From Cyrtodaria siliqua (lineage: Eukaryota > Mollusca > Bivalvia > Adapedonta > Hiatellidae), in assembly GCA_037043455.1 (NCBI GenBank), contig JAWPHD010005570.1, positions 1-64,000 of the forward strand: DNA of 64,000 bases, in the 5' to 3' direction. Shown piece after piece: positions 55,788-64,000 of the stretch. Made by a program: the position numbers and the translations under genes. Every line of letters begins with the position of its first letter. Within the stretch, counting starts at the first letter, position 1. The notes under the pieces are model-generated. The model worked only from the letters and a program-made list of their open reading frames with translations. It did not search any database and was not told the DNA's origin.

Positions 55788-56976
55788 GTGTCAGATTGTC
55801 CCAAATCTCAACATCACATGCATGTGCTAGAAATGGCACACTCACAGAGTGTCAAATTGTCCCAAGTCTCAACAACATCACATGCATGTGCTAGAAATGG
55901 AACATGAACAGAGTTTCAGATTGTCCCAAGTCTCAACAACATCACATGCATGTGCTAGAAATGGAACACTCACAGAGTGTCAGATTGTCCCAAGTCTCAA
56001 CAACATCACATGCATGTACTAGAAATGGAACATTCACAGAGTGTCAGATTGTCCCAAATCTCAACAACATCACATGCATGTGCTAGAAATGGAACACTCA
56101 CAGAGTGTCAGGTTGTCCCAAATCTCAACAACATCACATGCATGTGCTAGAAATGGAACACTCACAGAGTGTCAGATTGTCCCAAATCTCAACAACATCA
56201 CATGCATGTGCTAGAAATGGAACACTCAGAGTGTCAGATTGTCCCAAATCTCAACATCACATGCATGTGCTAGAAATGGCACACTCACAGAGTTTCAGAT
56301 TGTCCCAAGTCTCAACAACATCACATGCATGTGCTAGAAATGGAACATTCACAGTGTCAGATTGTCCCAAGTCTCAACAACATCACATGCATGTGCTAGA
56401 AATGGAACATTCACAGAGTGTTAGATTGTCCCAAGTCTCAACAACATCACATGCATGTACTAGAAATGGAACATTCACAGAGTGTCAGATTGTCCCCGAG
56501 TCTCAACATCACATGCATGCACTAGAAATGGAACATTCACAGAGTGTCAGATTGTCCCAAGTCTCAACAACATCCCATGTATGCGCTAGAAATGGAACAT
56601 TCACAGAGTGTCAGATTGTCCTGTGTCTCAACAACATCACATGTATGCGCTAGAAATGGAACACTCACAGCTAGAGGGACTATAAACATTGGCATAATGC
56701 GCACATACATACATACAGGAAGGAACACAGACACACATGGGCATACATACAAACACAACATCTGTTACTACTTCCTTTTTTTGGTCCAACTGTAATTACT
56801 ATAGATTTGACCTTTGATCTCTTGAAACATTTGTCATGGTGTGCTACTCTGATGCCAAATGTATGAATCAGTTTTAGTCAATGTGAATTTGCCAACCTTT
56901 ACACGGGGATGTAGGAAGTTATCCCTGTATGTCAGGTATGCTGTTGTGCAGGGGACATATCACTGAAATAAAGTCT

Positions 56977-57107
56977 ACAGTTACAAGCCTAACTGGTACG
57001 TGATGTTACCAAACAAGAAGAGATCACAATGTGATGTTAACGTACAGTTACAAGCCTAACTGGTACGTGTTGTTACCAAACAAGAAGAGATCACAATGTG
57101 ATGTTAA
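56977..57107. repeat. 67-bp tandem duplication (two copies)
   Basis: ACAGTTACAAGCCTAACTGG starts at 56977 and again at 57044. Both copies continue through ACCAAACAAGAAGAG and ATCACAATGTGATGTTAA, with one clear substitution (GTGATGTT versus GTGTTGTT). ATCACAATGTGAT is itself an imperfect palindrome. Confidence 0.9.
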
Positions 57108-57927
57108 TAATACTTTTGCTTGAAGCGCTTGTTAACAAATATGTCAAGTTAAGACACAAATACATTTAGTACACAAATGTATGATATATAACAGTAACAG
57201 AGAGTGCAAGTGTTTTTTGTTTTTTGTATCATTCTTGTGAAAGTAGGCTGAGGAATAAATCACACTGAAAAGTTGTTTTTGGTACATCATAAGCATGTTT
57301 GCTCTAAAAGAACTGCTATCAAAAAACGGGTTTATGTGGAACAAAAGTAAAGTAAAAACAAAGTTAAGACATCCTAAATGTTTTTATTCGAATATTAAAG
57401 ACAAACTGCATTTATTGGAGATTCTTAAATTGTCTACTGGTCCAACAACAAGGAGTTTACATGAGAAAAGTCTGGTCAAACTGTATCAATGCCTTAAACT
57501 ATATATTTGTCAAATTAAATTTCAAAACTATGATTTTTTTTTTATTACCAATAGGTATTCCTATTCTTTTGATATTTTATTTATTCGGGTACTATATATT
57601 TCTAAACCATGTCTGAAAATGCCGAAAAATCTCTTATCTAAAACAACAGGAACCTTGAAACAGCATCACATTGTTATTGTACTGCAGCAATACATCATCG
57701 TAATATAGCACAGTATAAAGCTTTGAGCAAGAACTTGAACAAGTCTCTAATTATTTAAAAGCAATTGAGCAAAATTTAGAATAAAATATTGTTTAAAAAA
57801 TACACTCAAGTCAGTTTTAAAATACAAATAATCCAAACAAACAGTTAGCTGTAAACCAATCAATGTTCACAGGATACAAATATTTGCTAGTTCTACGCGG
57901 GGTAAGGAAAACGTAAAAATGACACTG

Positions 57928-57974
57928 CTGATTCTTAAATTGACATCAGTTGACGCTACTGATTCTTAAATTGA
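57928..57974. repeat. 31-bp local duplication
   Basis: CTGATTCTTAAATTGA occurs at 57928 and 57959, 31 bp apart, with partly matching sequence between. Confidence 0.7.
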
Positions 57975-58349
57975 TTTTGGAGCTTCTGCTATTGACACAA
58001 CCATGCTTTTCAAATTGAAAATGCTGCTTCTAAAATCGACACTGGTGCTACAAACTACGAAGTTAAATATTCTTATCAGTTCTTCGGAAAGTTTTAGTGA
58101 GAATGGTTTGAACTTTACCGATTTACACAAATAGTAATCAACAACACTCTTAAACATATCAAAAGTATATACACACAGTGGGATCATTTGTCTGTAATAT
58201 AACGGCAGTTCTTTGAGTGCACGTTCAAAAACTTACTTTACCAGTAGTATTTGACTCAAGTTGAACAATTTACTTACAGTTTGATGTGTATGAAGTACAA
58301 CTCTACGATTTAGTCCGTGAGCAGTTTTTATTGTTGATCACTTCAACAG

Positions 58350-58509
58350 AGATTATTTAACTGCTGGGATCGATTATAGTGAAATCCTTCACGAGATGGT
58401 AGATGTGTGGTTCTTTTCACGAACGAGCGTATGCGAGTGAGTGAAAAAAAACACGTCCACCACCGATTGAAGGATTTCCCGATAATCGAACACAGCAGTT
58501 AAATAATCT
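58350..58509. mobile_element. 160-bp foldback MITE-like element with 42-bp terminal inverted repeats
   Basis: The left arm 58350-58391 (AGATTATTTAACTGCTG ... TCGATTAT ... GAAATCCTTCA) is the imperfect reverse complement of 58468-58509 (TGAAGGATTTC ... ATAATCGA ... CAGCAGTTAAATAATCT). Mismatches cluster at two short places. Pairing continues weakly inward (GATGGTAGATGTGTGG against CCACCACCGATT, TTTTCAC against GTGAAAA). Nearly the whole element could therefore fold back, leaving a loop around ACGAGCGTATGCGAGTG. It has no coding capacity. Direct target-site duplications are not obvious, so the superfamily is undetermined. Confidence 0.8.
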
Positions 58510-58934
58510 TATTATTACATTTTAAATCAGTTTGTGCATGATTGATTTTAACCGAAATTATTCGCTTTATAACAGGCGGATGACGTCAATGTCATCACCA
58601 CTTTATTGACATCATAACTCAGCATCACAGTTAGTTATTTTTGTGTTCGGAGTTATTTAATAATAATTATCAATTATGAATATTCTTTCACCGAGAAATC
58701 CCAATATTTCACCTATGAAAATGTAATAAAACACAGTATTTAACTGAAAGGTGTAAAAAATGTCTGTGTTTTTCAAGACATAACAACACTACGGGTATGG
58801 TACCCATTTGCATATCGCAACAATAGGAAGCACAATATAACTGACCATATTTTTACAGATTTAAGGATTTTACTCCTGAACTGTAAAACTGTAATATCAA
58901 TTTAAAATACATAAATAGTAAATATGTCATTTAA
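58510..58934. other. AT-rich unique spacer
   Basis: About 425 bp between the foldback element and the next hairpin-ended element. TGACGTCA-like sequence (GATGACGTCAATGTCATC) occurs near 58571. No open frame or RNA gene seen. Confidence 0.5.
58571..58588. promoter_or_regulatory. TGACGTCA palindrome (CRE-type sequence)
   Basis: A perfect 8-bp TGACGTCA within GATGACGTCAATGTCATC. TGACGTCA is the consensus CREB/ATF site. There is no adjacent TATA box, CpG-rich segment or gene start, so function is unsupported; I note only the sequence match. Confidence 0.3.
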
Positions 58935-60380
58935 AACAGGAGGCCCAACAGGGCCTGTAGACACTCTACTGTGTAAAGATGTCATATTTAGCCTTTTCCT
59001 ATATAAACTTTGGGTCGCCATGGCGGCCATTTTGATTATTGCAAGAAAACAAAAAACACAAACTTAATAGACGGAAACCATTGTGATAAAGTTTCAACAA
59101 AATCCGTCAAAAGGTTTCAGAGAAGATTTCATGTTAACCTTTTCCTATATAACTCTATGTAAACCTTGGGTCACCATGGCAACCATTTTGATTATTCGAT
59201 GATAACGAAAAACACAAATTTGATAGAGGCCAACCCAAGGAACATGTATATGATATTTCACTGGAATGGATTTAGTGGTTTCGGAGATGTCGTTTGAAAT
59301 TTCCTTAAATTTGACTTAGTTTTAGCCATGGTGGCCATCTTGGACAACTGGCGGCTGCGAAAAACACAAATCTGAGGCGCACTTTCCCAAAGATCATTGT
59401 GATAAAGTTTCATCAAAATCCTTCAACCGGTTTCAGAGAAAATGTCATTTTCAACCTTTTCCTATGTAACTCTCTGTAAACTTTGGATCGCCGTGGTGGC
59501 CATTTTGATTATTCGACGATAACGAAAAACACAAACTTGATAGAGGCCAACCCAAGGAACATGTATATAATATTTCACAAGAATGGAATAAGCGGTTTTG
59601 GAGGAGATGTCGTTTGAAATGTCCTTATTTTTGACCTAGTTTTAGCCATGGTGGCCATCTTGGATGACTGGCAGCCGCAATATAACTCTATGTAAACTTT
59701 GGGTCGCTGTGGCGGCCATTTTGATTATTCGATGATAACGAAAAAAACACAAACTTGATAGAGGCCAACCCAAGGAACATATTTATGATATTTCACAAGA
59801 ATGGGATAAGTGGTTTCGGAGATGTCGTTTGAAATTTCCTTAAATTTGACCTAATTTTAGCCATGGTGGCCATCTTGGATGTCTGCCGGCCGCGAAAAAC
59901 AAAAACCTGAGTGGGACTATCCTTAAGATCATTGTAATGAAGTTTCATTAAAATCCTCCAAGCGGTTTCAAAAAAGATGTCATTTTTAGCCTTTTCCTAT
60001 ATAACTCTATATAAACTTTGAGTCGCCGTGGCGGCCATTTTGATTATTCGACGATAACGAAAAACACAAATTTGATAGAGGCCAACCCAAGCAACATATT
60101 TATGGTATTTCACAATAATGGAATAAGTGGTTTCGGAGGAGATGTCGTTTGAAATTTCCTTAAATTTGACCTAGTTTTAGCCATGGAGGCCATCTTGGAT
60201 GACTGGCGGCCATGAAAACACAAATCTGAGAGGGGCCCTCCCAAGTAACGTAATGAAGTTTCATCAAAATCCTTCAGCTTCAGAGGAGATGTCGATTTTA
60301 TAAAATTGCTAACAGACAGACGGACGACGGACGGAAAGTGATCGCATAAGCTCGCCTGGCCTGTGGCCAGTAGAGCTAAT
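58935..60380 (+). mobile_element. Hairpin-ended element with ~318-bp internal tandem units (HINE/pearl-like)
   Basis: The 5' end is ACAGGAGGCCCAACAGGGCC with AGGCCC (58941-58946) pairing with GGGCCT (58951-58956). Internal units carry GAGGCCAACCCAAG near 59226, 59544, 59760 and 60080. Two intervals are about 318-320 bp and one of about 216 bp is an internally deleted unit. Units also contain GCCATGGTGGCCATCTTGGA, TTTGATTATTCGA and GAAGTTTCATCAAAATCCT. The 3' end has GACGGACGACGGACGG, CATAAGCTCGC, then CTGGCC (60356-60361) pairing with GGCCAG (60365-60370) around TGT, then TAGAGCTAAT. No protein gene is present; the 91-residue minus frame at 60110-60385 is repeat translation. Confidence 0.75.
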
Positions 60381-60393
60381 GACATCTATACTA

Positions 60394-60930
60394 ACAAGAG
60401 CTGTCAGAGGACAGCGTAGCTCGACTTTTTCGAATTTTCAGAGAACAAGAAATGATACAACCGGCACACCATCAGAAAAACAAAAGTGAAAACAAAGGGG
60501 CGAGCTGGATGTGTCAAGAAGGAAAACATTGGAATTTTCATTAAATCAAGGGCCACAATTTTTCTGTGATGCCACAGACTCCAAGTAATTTCATAATAAC
60601 CCTTTCAAAGGATACATAATGCAAATTTTATAAGTTGAAAATTTGAAGAAAATATGTTAAAAGTATATGTAAATGCATTTGACCTTTGACCCCTTTGTGA
60701 CCTTGACCTTTCATCCAATGATCTTGAACTCAATATATACGATCATCTTCCCATTTATAATAAAGCATGTAAGTTTGATGATGATTGGATAAAAAATGTT
60801 GAAGTTATTTACATGTTAAGAAATGCGGACGTAAACATTAACCTGATGCCTATCAACACATAAATGCAATTTGTGACCATGAACTTTGACCTTTAGACCC
60901 CATAAGATCCTTCGAACAGTCGAGCTAAAA
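60394..60930 (+). mobile_element. Short hairpin-ended element, second subfamily
   Basis: It begins ACAAGAGCTGTCAGAGGACAG: GCTGTC (60400-60405) pairs with GACAGC (60410-60415) around AGAG, the 6-bp-stem, 4-nt-loop layout of the other elements. It is followed by GTAGCTCGACT and TTCGAA. At 60911-60930 TTCGAACAGTCGAGCTAAAA resembles the end at 62529-62547 and is inverted relative to AGCTCGACT...TTCGAA near 60418. The 535-bp interior holds TTTGACCTTTGACCCC and TGACCTTGACC motifs. It could instead be the left part of one long element ending at 62547. Confidence 0.6.
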
Positions 60931-60939
60931 ATATCAAAT

Positions 60940-61785
60940 TATTTGTAAAGTTTGACATAGGAGCTACGTCCACAAAGGTGGGGAAGAAGCCTAGGGTCTA
61001 CGCTGGTTGGATGGTTGTATCCGTCTGTTAATGCCCAGTAAGTGTATATATGGTTATAGGGTAGGGATCTCAACGGTTTACAAGTTATGACCCAGGGGCT
61101 ATGTCACCAGGGGTGGGGAAGGAGTCGGGGGTCTATGCTGGTTGGATGGTTGTATCCATCTGTTCATGCCCAGTAAGTGTGTATAATTTATGGTTACAGG
61201 GTAGGGATCTTAACGCTTTCCAAATTATGACTCAGAGGCTATGTCCCCAGGGTTGGGAAAGGAGATCGGGGTCTATGCTGGTTGAGTGGTTGTATCCGTC
61301 TGTTCATGCCCAGTAAGTGTATATATGGATATAGGGTGGGGATCTCAATGGTTTCCAAGATATGACCGAGAGGCTATATCCCCAGGGGTGGGGAAGGAGC
61401 CTGGGGTCTATGCTGGTTGGGTGGTTATATCCATCTGTTCATGCCCAGTAAGTGTATATATGGTTATAGGGTGGGGATCTCAACAGTTTACAAGTAATGA
61501 CCCAGGGGCTATGTCACCAGGGGTGGGGAAGGAGTCTGGGGTCTATGCTGGTTGGGTGGTTGTATCCGTCTGTTCATGCCCAGTAAATGTATATATGGTT
61601 ATAGGGTGGAGATCTCAATGGTTTCCAAGTTATGACCGAGGGGCTATTTCCCCAGGGGAGGGGAAGCAACCCGGTGTCTATGCTGTTGTATCATATGGTT
61701 GTATCTGTCTGTTCATGTCCAGTAAGTGAATATATGGTTATAGGGTGGGGATCTCAAAGGTTACTAAGTTATGACTCAGGGGCCC
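60940..61785 (+). repeat. ~137-bp tandem array, six units
   Basis: CCGTCTGTT or CCATCTGTT occurs at 61021, 61156, 61296, 61431, 61566 and 61705, spaced 135-140 bp. Units contain GGGGTGGGGAAGGAG, GGTCTATGCTGGTTGG, TTCATGCCCAGTAAGTG, TATATATGGTTATAGGG and GATCTCAA. The Val/Cys/Gly-rich frames at 61101-61874 translate the repeat and have no other coding evidence. The array starts within about 10 bp of the GAGCTAAAA end at 60930. Confidence 0.92.
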
Positions 61786-62547
61786 ACCCAAACCCTCATC
61801 ATGTTTCACCTCTTGTGACCCCCGGGGCGGTCCCAATTCTGAACCCAGGGTCACCATTTGAGCAAACTTGGTAGAGGACTACTAGACGATGCTACATACA
61901 AAATATCTAAGCTGCAGCCCTTTTTGTTTCGGAGAAGAAGATTTTGAAGTGTTTTTCCTATATACTTCTATGTAAAAATGACATTTTTTACCAATTCAGT
62001 GGCCATAATTTTGTCAAAATGAATGGAAGAGTTATGGGGATTGTTGGATAAGGTACAGAATATGATGTGAAACATGTTTAAAATTGTAATGCAATAACTT
62101 GAGTAGTTTTGAAGTTATAAATCTATTGCACAAAAACTTTAAGGAAAAGACAAAACAATCAAAGGGCCATAACTTTGTCAAAATGAAAGGAAGAGTTATG
62201 GGGATTGTTGGATAAGGTGCAGAATTTGATGGGAAACATTAGTATAAAGTTCTAATTCAATAGCTTCAGTACTTTTAAAGTTATAAATCTACTGCACAAA
62301 AACTTCAAGGTAAAGACATGAAAATCAAAGGGCCATAACTTTGTCAAAATGCAAGGAAAAGTTATGGGGATTGTTGGATAAGGTGCAGAATTTGAAGGGA
62401 AACATAAGTTTAAAATTGTAATGCAATTGCTTCAGTCGTATTGAAGTTATAAATCTATTGCACAAAAGCATTAAGGTGAAGCTGGGGACGCCGACGCCGT
62501 GGTGAGTAGGAGAGCTCTCACTATTCTTCGAATAGTCGAGCTAAAAA
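61786..62547 (+). mobile_element. Right part of a hairpin-ended element with three ~165-bp units
   Basis: After a flank containing CCCCCGGGGCGGTCCC, GGCCATAA(T/C)TTTGTCAAAAT recurs at 62001, 62165 and 62331 (spacings 164 and 166). Each copy is followed by AGTTATGGGGATTGTTGGAT. The 3' end has GACGCCGACGCCG, then ACTATTC (62520-62526) pairing with GAATAGT (62530-62536) around TTC, then CGAGCTAAAAAA. No independent 5' end was found to the right of 60930, so the 137-bp array and these units may be the interior of one element starting at 60394. Confidence 0.65.
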
Positions 62548-62664
62548 ACAGAAAAGAAATAAACAAATGCTCATGAATAAGTCATCAGGGAATTGCAAAC
62601 ATTTATATGTGTGAAGATAAATTGGTTTACAGTACTTTTTACTCAGTACACGCATTGCCACAAT

Positions 62665-62931
62665 TTAATGCTGTTTCGTGTGTTTAAGATGATGTTTTGG
62701 GCTGCCTGGAAGTTGGAGTGACCGTCGCAGAAGGTTCCAGTACCAAACGAGACCTAGGAAACACATGGTACAGATTATCACAATGTACTCTAAGTGGTTC
62801 TCGTATGGCGTTCCACAGATTGTATACCATTGTTGTCCAGCTGAGGGGAGGTGGAGGTCATCAACACAGTGGAAGTCAAACACTTTCTCGTCATAATCTT
62901 CCAAACACAGATATTTCTTTTTGGATAGGAC
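62665..62931 (-). CDS. Candidate terminal exon of an unidentified single-pass membrane protein
   Basis: Read on minus, this is an 88-codon open segment ending in TAA at 62667-62665. I start it at 62931 because TTTCCTAG (AG at 62933-62932) follows a long T-rich tract (complement of 62936-62962), a textbook 3' splice site. The in-frame TAG made by that acceptor rules out simple extension upstream, so this should be an internal or last exon in phase 0. Residues 1-46 are polar with three cysteines (9, 22, 39) and motifs LCLEDYDEKVFDFHC and WYTICGTPYENH. Residues 49-65 (YIVIICTMCFLGLVWYW) form a likely membrane segment, then RR and a basic, His/Lys-rich tail (SPKHHLKHTKQH). The layout suggests a type I membrane protein C-terminus. 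I do not recognise the family. No AATAAA is seen downstream; TATAAA (complement of 62602-62607) is a weak alternative. The gene would lie mainly beyond the right edge. Confidence 0.5.
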   Translation of the reverse strand, partial: VLSKKKYLCLEDYDEKVFDFHCVDDLHLPSAGQQWYTICGTPYENHLEYIVIICTMCFLGLVWYWNLLRRSLQLPGSPKHHLKHTKQH

Positions 62932-63289
62932 CTAGGAAATGTAAAAAAAAATAAAATTGTTCAACAGAAAAGTCATCAAAAGTGCCACATATAGCCTAAT
63001 GTACACATCCCTGTCAAGTCTCACGCATTGCGCATTGGGCATGAGACACACATTTTTGTGTCAAATCATGCTCACACACATATATTCTATGTTGTCATGC
63101 ATTCTAACAAATATGGCCAAAATATTTTTTTGTCTCTGATTTTTTAAATAAAATTTAGTCGATTTTATACCAAAACTCGATAAAATTCAGTATAGCTGAA
63201 CCAGGATTTGCGTATCCCTTCCGTATATTGAGTGACTAAAATGAATTCAATTAAAATATATGATCATATGAACAGTATAACGAGTATAC

Positions 63290-63529
63290 CTCTATACTAA
63301 AATTCATAACATTCAACCAATGACCGACTCGTGCTTGACCCCAGTGACCCCCTAACCAAGGGTCAACCGCCATTGTGCCCCATCTCACGCTTAACTTCCA
63401 TTGTGCCTTGACAGCTATGTGTAGTTGATTTTCCACCAAAGAAGAGAGGTGGTCTGTTTGCCGTACACAAGCAGTAAGAAAACTAGACTTCACCAGCACT
63501 GTTTCTTGAATAACGGAACAAGATAATTT
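63290..63529 (-). CDS. Possible upstream exon of the same minus-strand gene
   Basis: A minus-strand frame is open from 63529 to 63251. At 63290/63289 it contains GAG|GTATAC, an acceptable 5' splice site. Splicing there ends the exon in phase 0, matching the phase-0 start of the exon at 62931 and implying a 358-bp intron (62932-63289). The segment includes Trp/Gly-rich sequence (VDPWLGGHWGQARVGHW). The left limit is uncertain: an AG follows a modest pyrimidine stretch (TTATTCAAG, AAACAG). The phase match has a one-in-three chance of being accidental and I recognise no domain, so this is a weak call. Confidence 0.2.
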
Positions 63530-63604
63530 TCATTTACACATGCAGATCAATTTTAGTTTATGTTCTGTATCACCTAAAGTTCTACAGGAGTAGCCTTCAG
63601 AAAC

Positions 63605-64000
63605 TTTTTTTTTTTAACTGTGGCAACCATCTTGGATTTCGAAGGAAGTTGAATTTCATTAAGGACCAACAAGAAATCACCTGCCAAGTTCCTGTGAAGT
63701 TCCCAGAGGCAGGTTCAAAAGAACAAAATACACTAAACATTTAATTGATCAAGTCATCTTTCCATATTTTTGCTCTTGGTATAATTATGTTCTCGCTATG
63801 AATGATACCCTAAACATCATTTTTAATATTTTCAACTCCCAAGTCTGTCCAGGGGAATGGTGGGGAATGAAAAGCATGGGGATTCGGGATGGCACCTATC
63901 AAATTAGCTCTTGTGTTAGTATACATTTAGCCATGGCTGACATATTGGATTAAAGGTAAACTGTATTTAGGATCAAGAAGACATCACCTGCATTACTCTA
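63605..64000. repeat. Degenerate fragment(s) related to the 318-bp element units, running off the right edge
   Basis: GGCAACCATCTTGGATTTC, AAGGACCAACAAG and CCTGTGAAGTT near 63621-63700, and GCCATGGCTGACATATTGGA with GACATCACCTGCATTAC at 63932-63998, resemble the units at 23046-24469 and 58935-60380. Order and spacing are eroded and no hairpin end is visible before the window stops. Confidence 0.5.

Larger units (their letters stand above)
28125..56670. repeat. 62/64-bp minisatellite array, ~450 monomers over 28.5 kb
   Basis: The full monomer is 64 bp (ACAGAGTGTC form) or 62 bp (ACAGTGTC form). It contains CAGATTGTCCCAAGTCTCAA, CAACATCACATGCATG and CTAGAAATGGAACATTC. Other length variants lose AAC (CTCAACATCACATG) or most of the left half (GAACATTCAACATCAC). 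The main sequence variable is GCATG followed by CGC, TGC, CAC or TAC before TAG. A second is CCCGAG versus CCCAAG. The left third is mixed, the middle consists of large near-identical blocks, and the right end has a GTCAGGTTGTCCCAAATC subfamily. Frames up to 182 codons appear but always rotate with monomer length and end at the CTAG stop. No coding function is inferred. Confidence 0.97.
56671..58349. other. AT-rich unique region, no supported gene
   Basis: Contains a short CATA microsatellite near 56700 and two small local duplications. Frames of 137 codons (57295-57708, plus) and 73 codons (57966-58187, minus) are present. Both are Lys/Ile/Phe-rich as AT-rich DNA predicts and resemble no family I know. 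The minus frame is preceded by TTACAG, a weak acceptor-like sequence. Confidence 0.5.

Noticed and set aside
28125..56653. Dozens of 60-180-codon frames in the 64-bp array
   Set aside because: They are frame-rotated translations of the same non-coding monomer and end at the CTAG stop wherever the 62/64-bp phase returns.
1..56670. CRISPR array
   Set aside because: Monomers are directly contiguous with no unique spacers, no cas genes are present, and the sequence is clearly eukaryotic.
57295..57708. 137-codon plus-strand frame
   Set aside because: Lys/Ile/Phe/Tyr-rich as expected from AT-rich DNA, no recognisable motif, no supporting splice or promoter signal.
57966..58187. 73-codon minus-strand frame preceded by TTACAG
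   Set aside because: Poor pyrimidine tract, no domain recognised, and part of it overlaps a local 31-bp duplication; could be revived by RNA evidence.
61101..61874. Gly/Val/Cys-rich frames of up to 147 codons
   Set aside because: They translate the ~137-bp tandem unit and change frame at 135/139/140-bp units.
62697..62954. 85-codon plus-strand frame opposite the candidate exon
   Set aside because: Overlaps the minus-strand exon, which has the better splice signals and protein character; treated as its shadow.

Overview
This is a eukaryotic, almost entirely repetitive window. About 51 kb of the 64 kb is minisatellite-type tandem repeat, and at least another 6.5 kb is dispersed elements that carry tandem repeats inside them. 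I see no rRNA, tRNA, CRISPR array, prokaryotic operon or complete gene. The dispersed elements look like those of bivalve molluscs: recurrent 'ggccataact' units, 'ggccatcttg' units and a 3' end of the type hairpin plus TAGAGCTAA. A bivalve or closely related mollusc is my best inference, but it rests on remembered family resemblance, not a search.

Layout. (1) 1-21124: about 500 copies of a 42-bp monomer, entering from beyond the left edge. It has clear higher-order structure: a roughly 650-bp cassette reused seven times, a 2,020-bp tandem duplication, and 336-bp and 463-bp periods. (2) 21188-24469: two non-autonomous elements with internal tandem arrays of about 165 bp and 318 bp. They end in matching 3' hairpins, and the first also has a strong 5' hairpin. 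(3) 24470-24970: a minisatellite of about 23-25 bp abutting the second element. (4) 24971-26667: AT-rich unique DNA with a C-rich/G-rich tract. (5) 26668-27720: about 30 copies of a 35-bp unit. (6) 28125-56670: about 450 copies of a 62/64-bp unit, including a 7,191-bp-offset tandem duplication that is nearly identical. (7) 56671-58934: AT-rich unique DNA holding a 160-bp foldback MITE-like element. (8) 58935-62545: further hairpin-ended elements with 318-bp, 137-bp and 165-bp internal repeats. (9) 62546-64000: the only plausible protein-coding sequence, a minus-strand terminal exon (62665-62931) with a good splice acceptor and a predicted transmembrane segment, perhaps preceded by an in-phase exon at 63290-63529, then a fragment of the 318-bp-type repeat.

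The window is best read as an intergenic satellite block at the 3' end of a gene that enters from the right on the minus strand. Two observations deserve most attention. First, the two large and unrelated satellites both vary mainly at a single CpG per monomer, in the CG, TG, CA pattern expected of methyl-cytosine decay. Second, the dispersed elements share 5' and 3' hairpin ends but carry different internal tandem arrays, which fits the Helentron-associated (HINE/pearl-like) class. The long open frames across the arrays follow from monomer length and are not evidence of genes.
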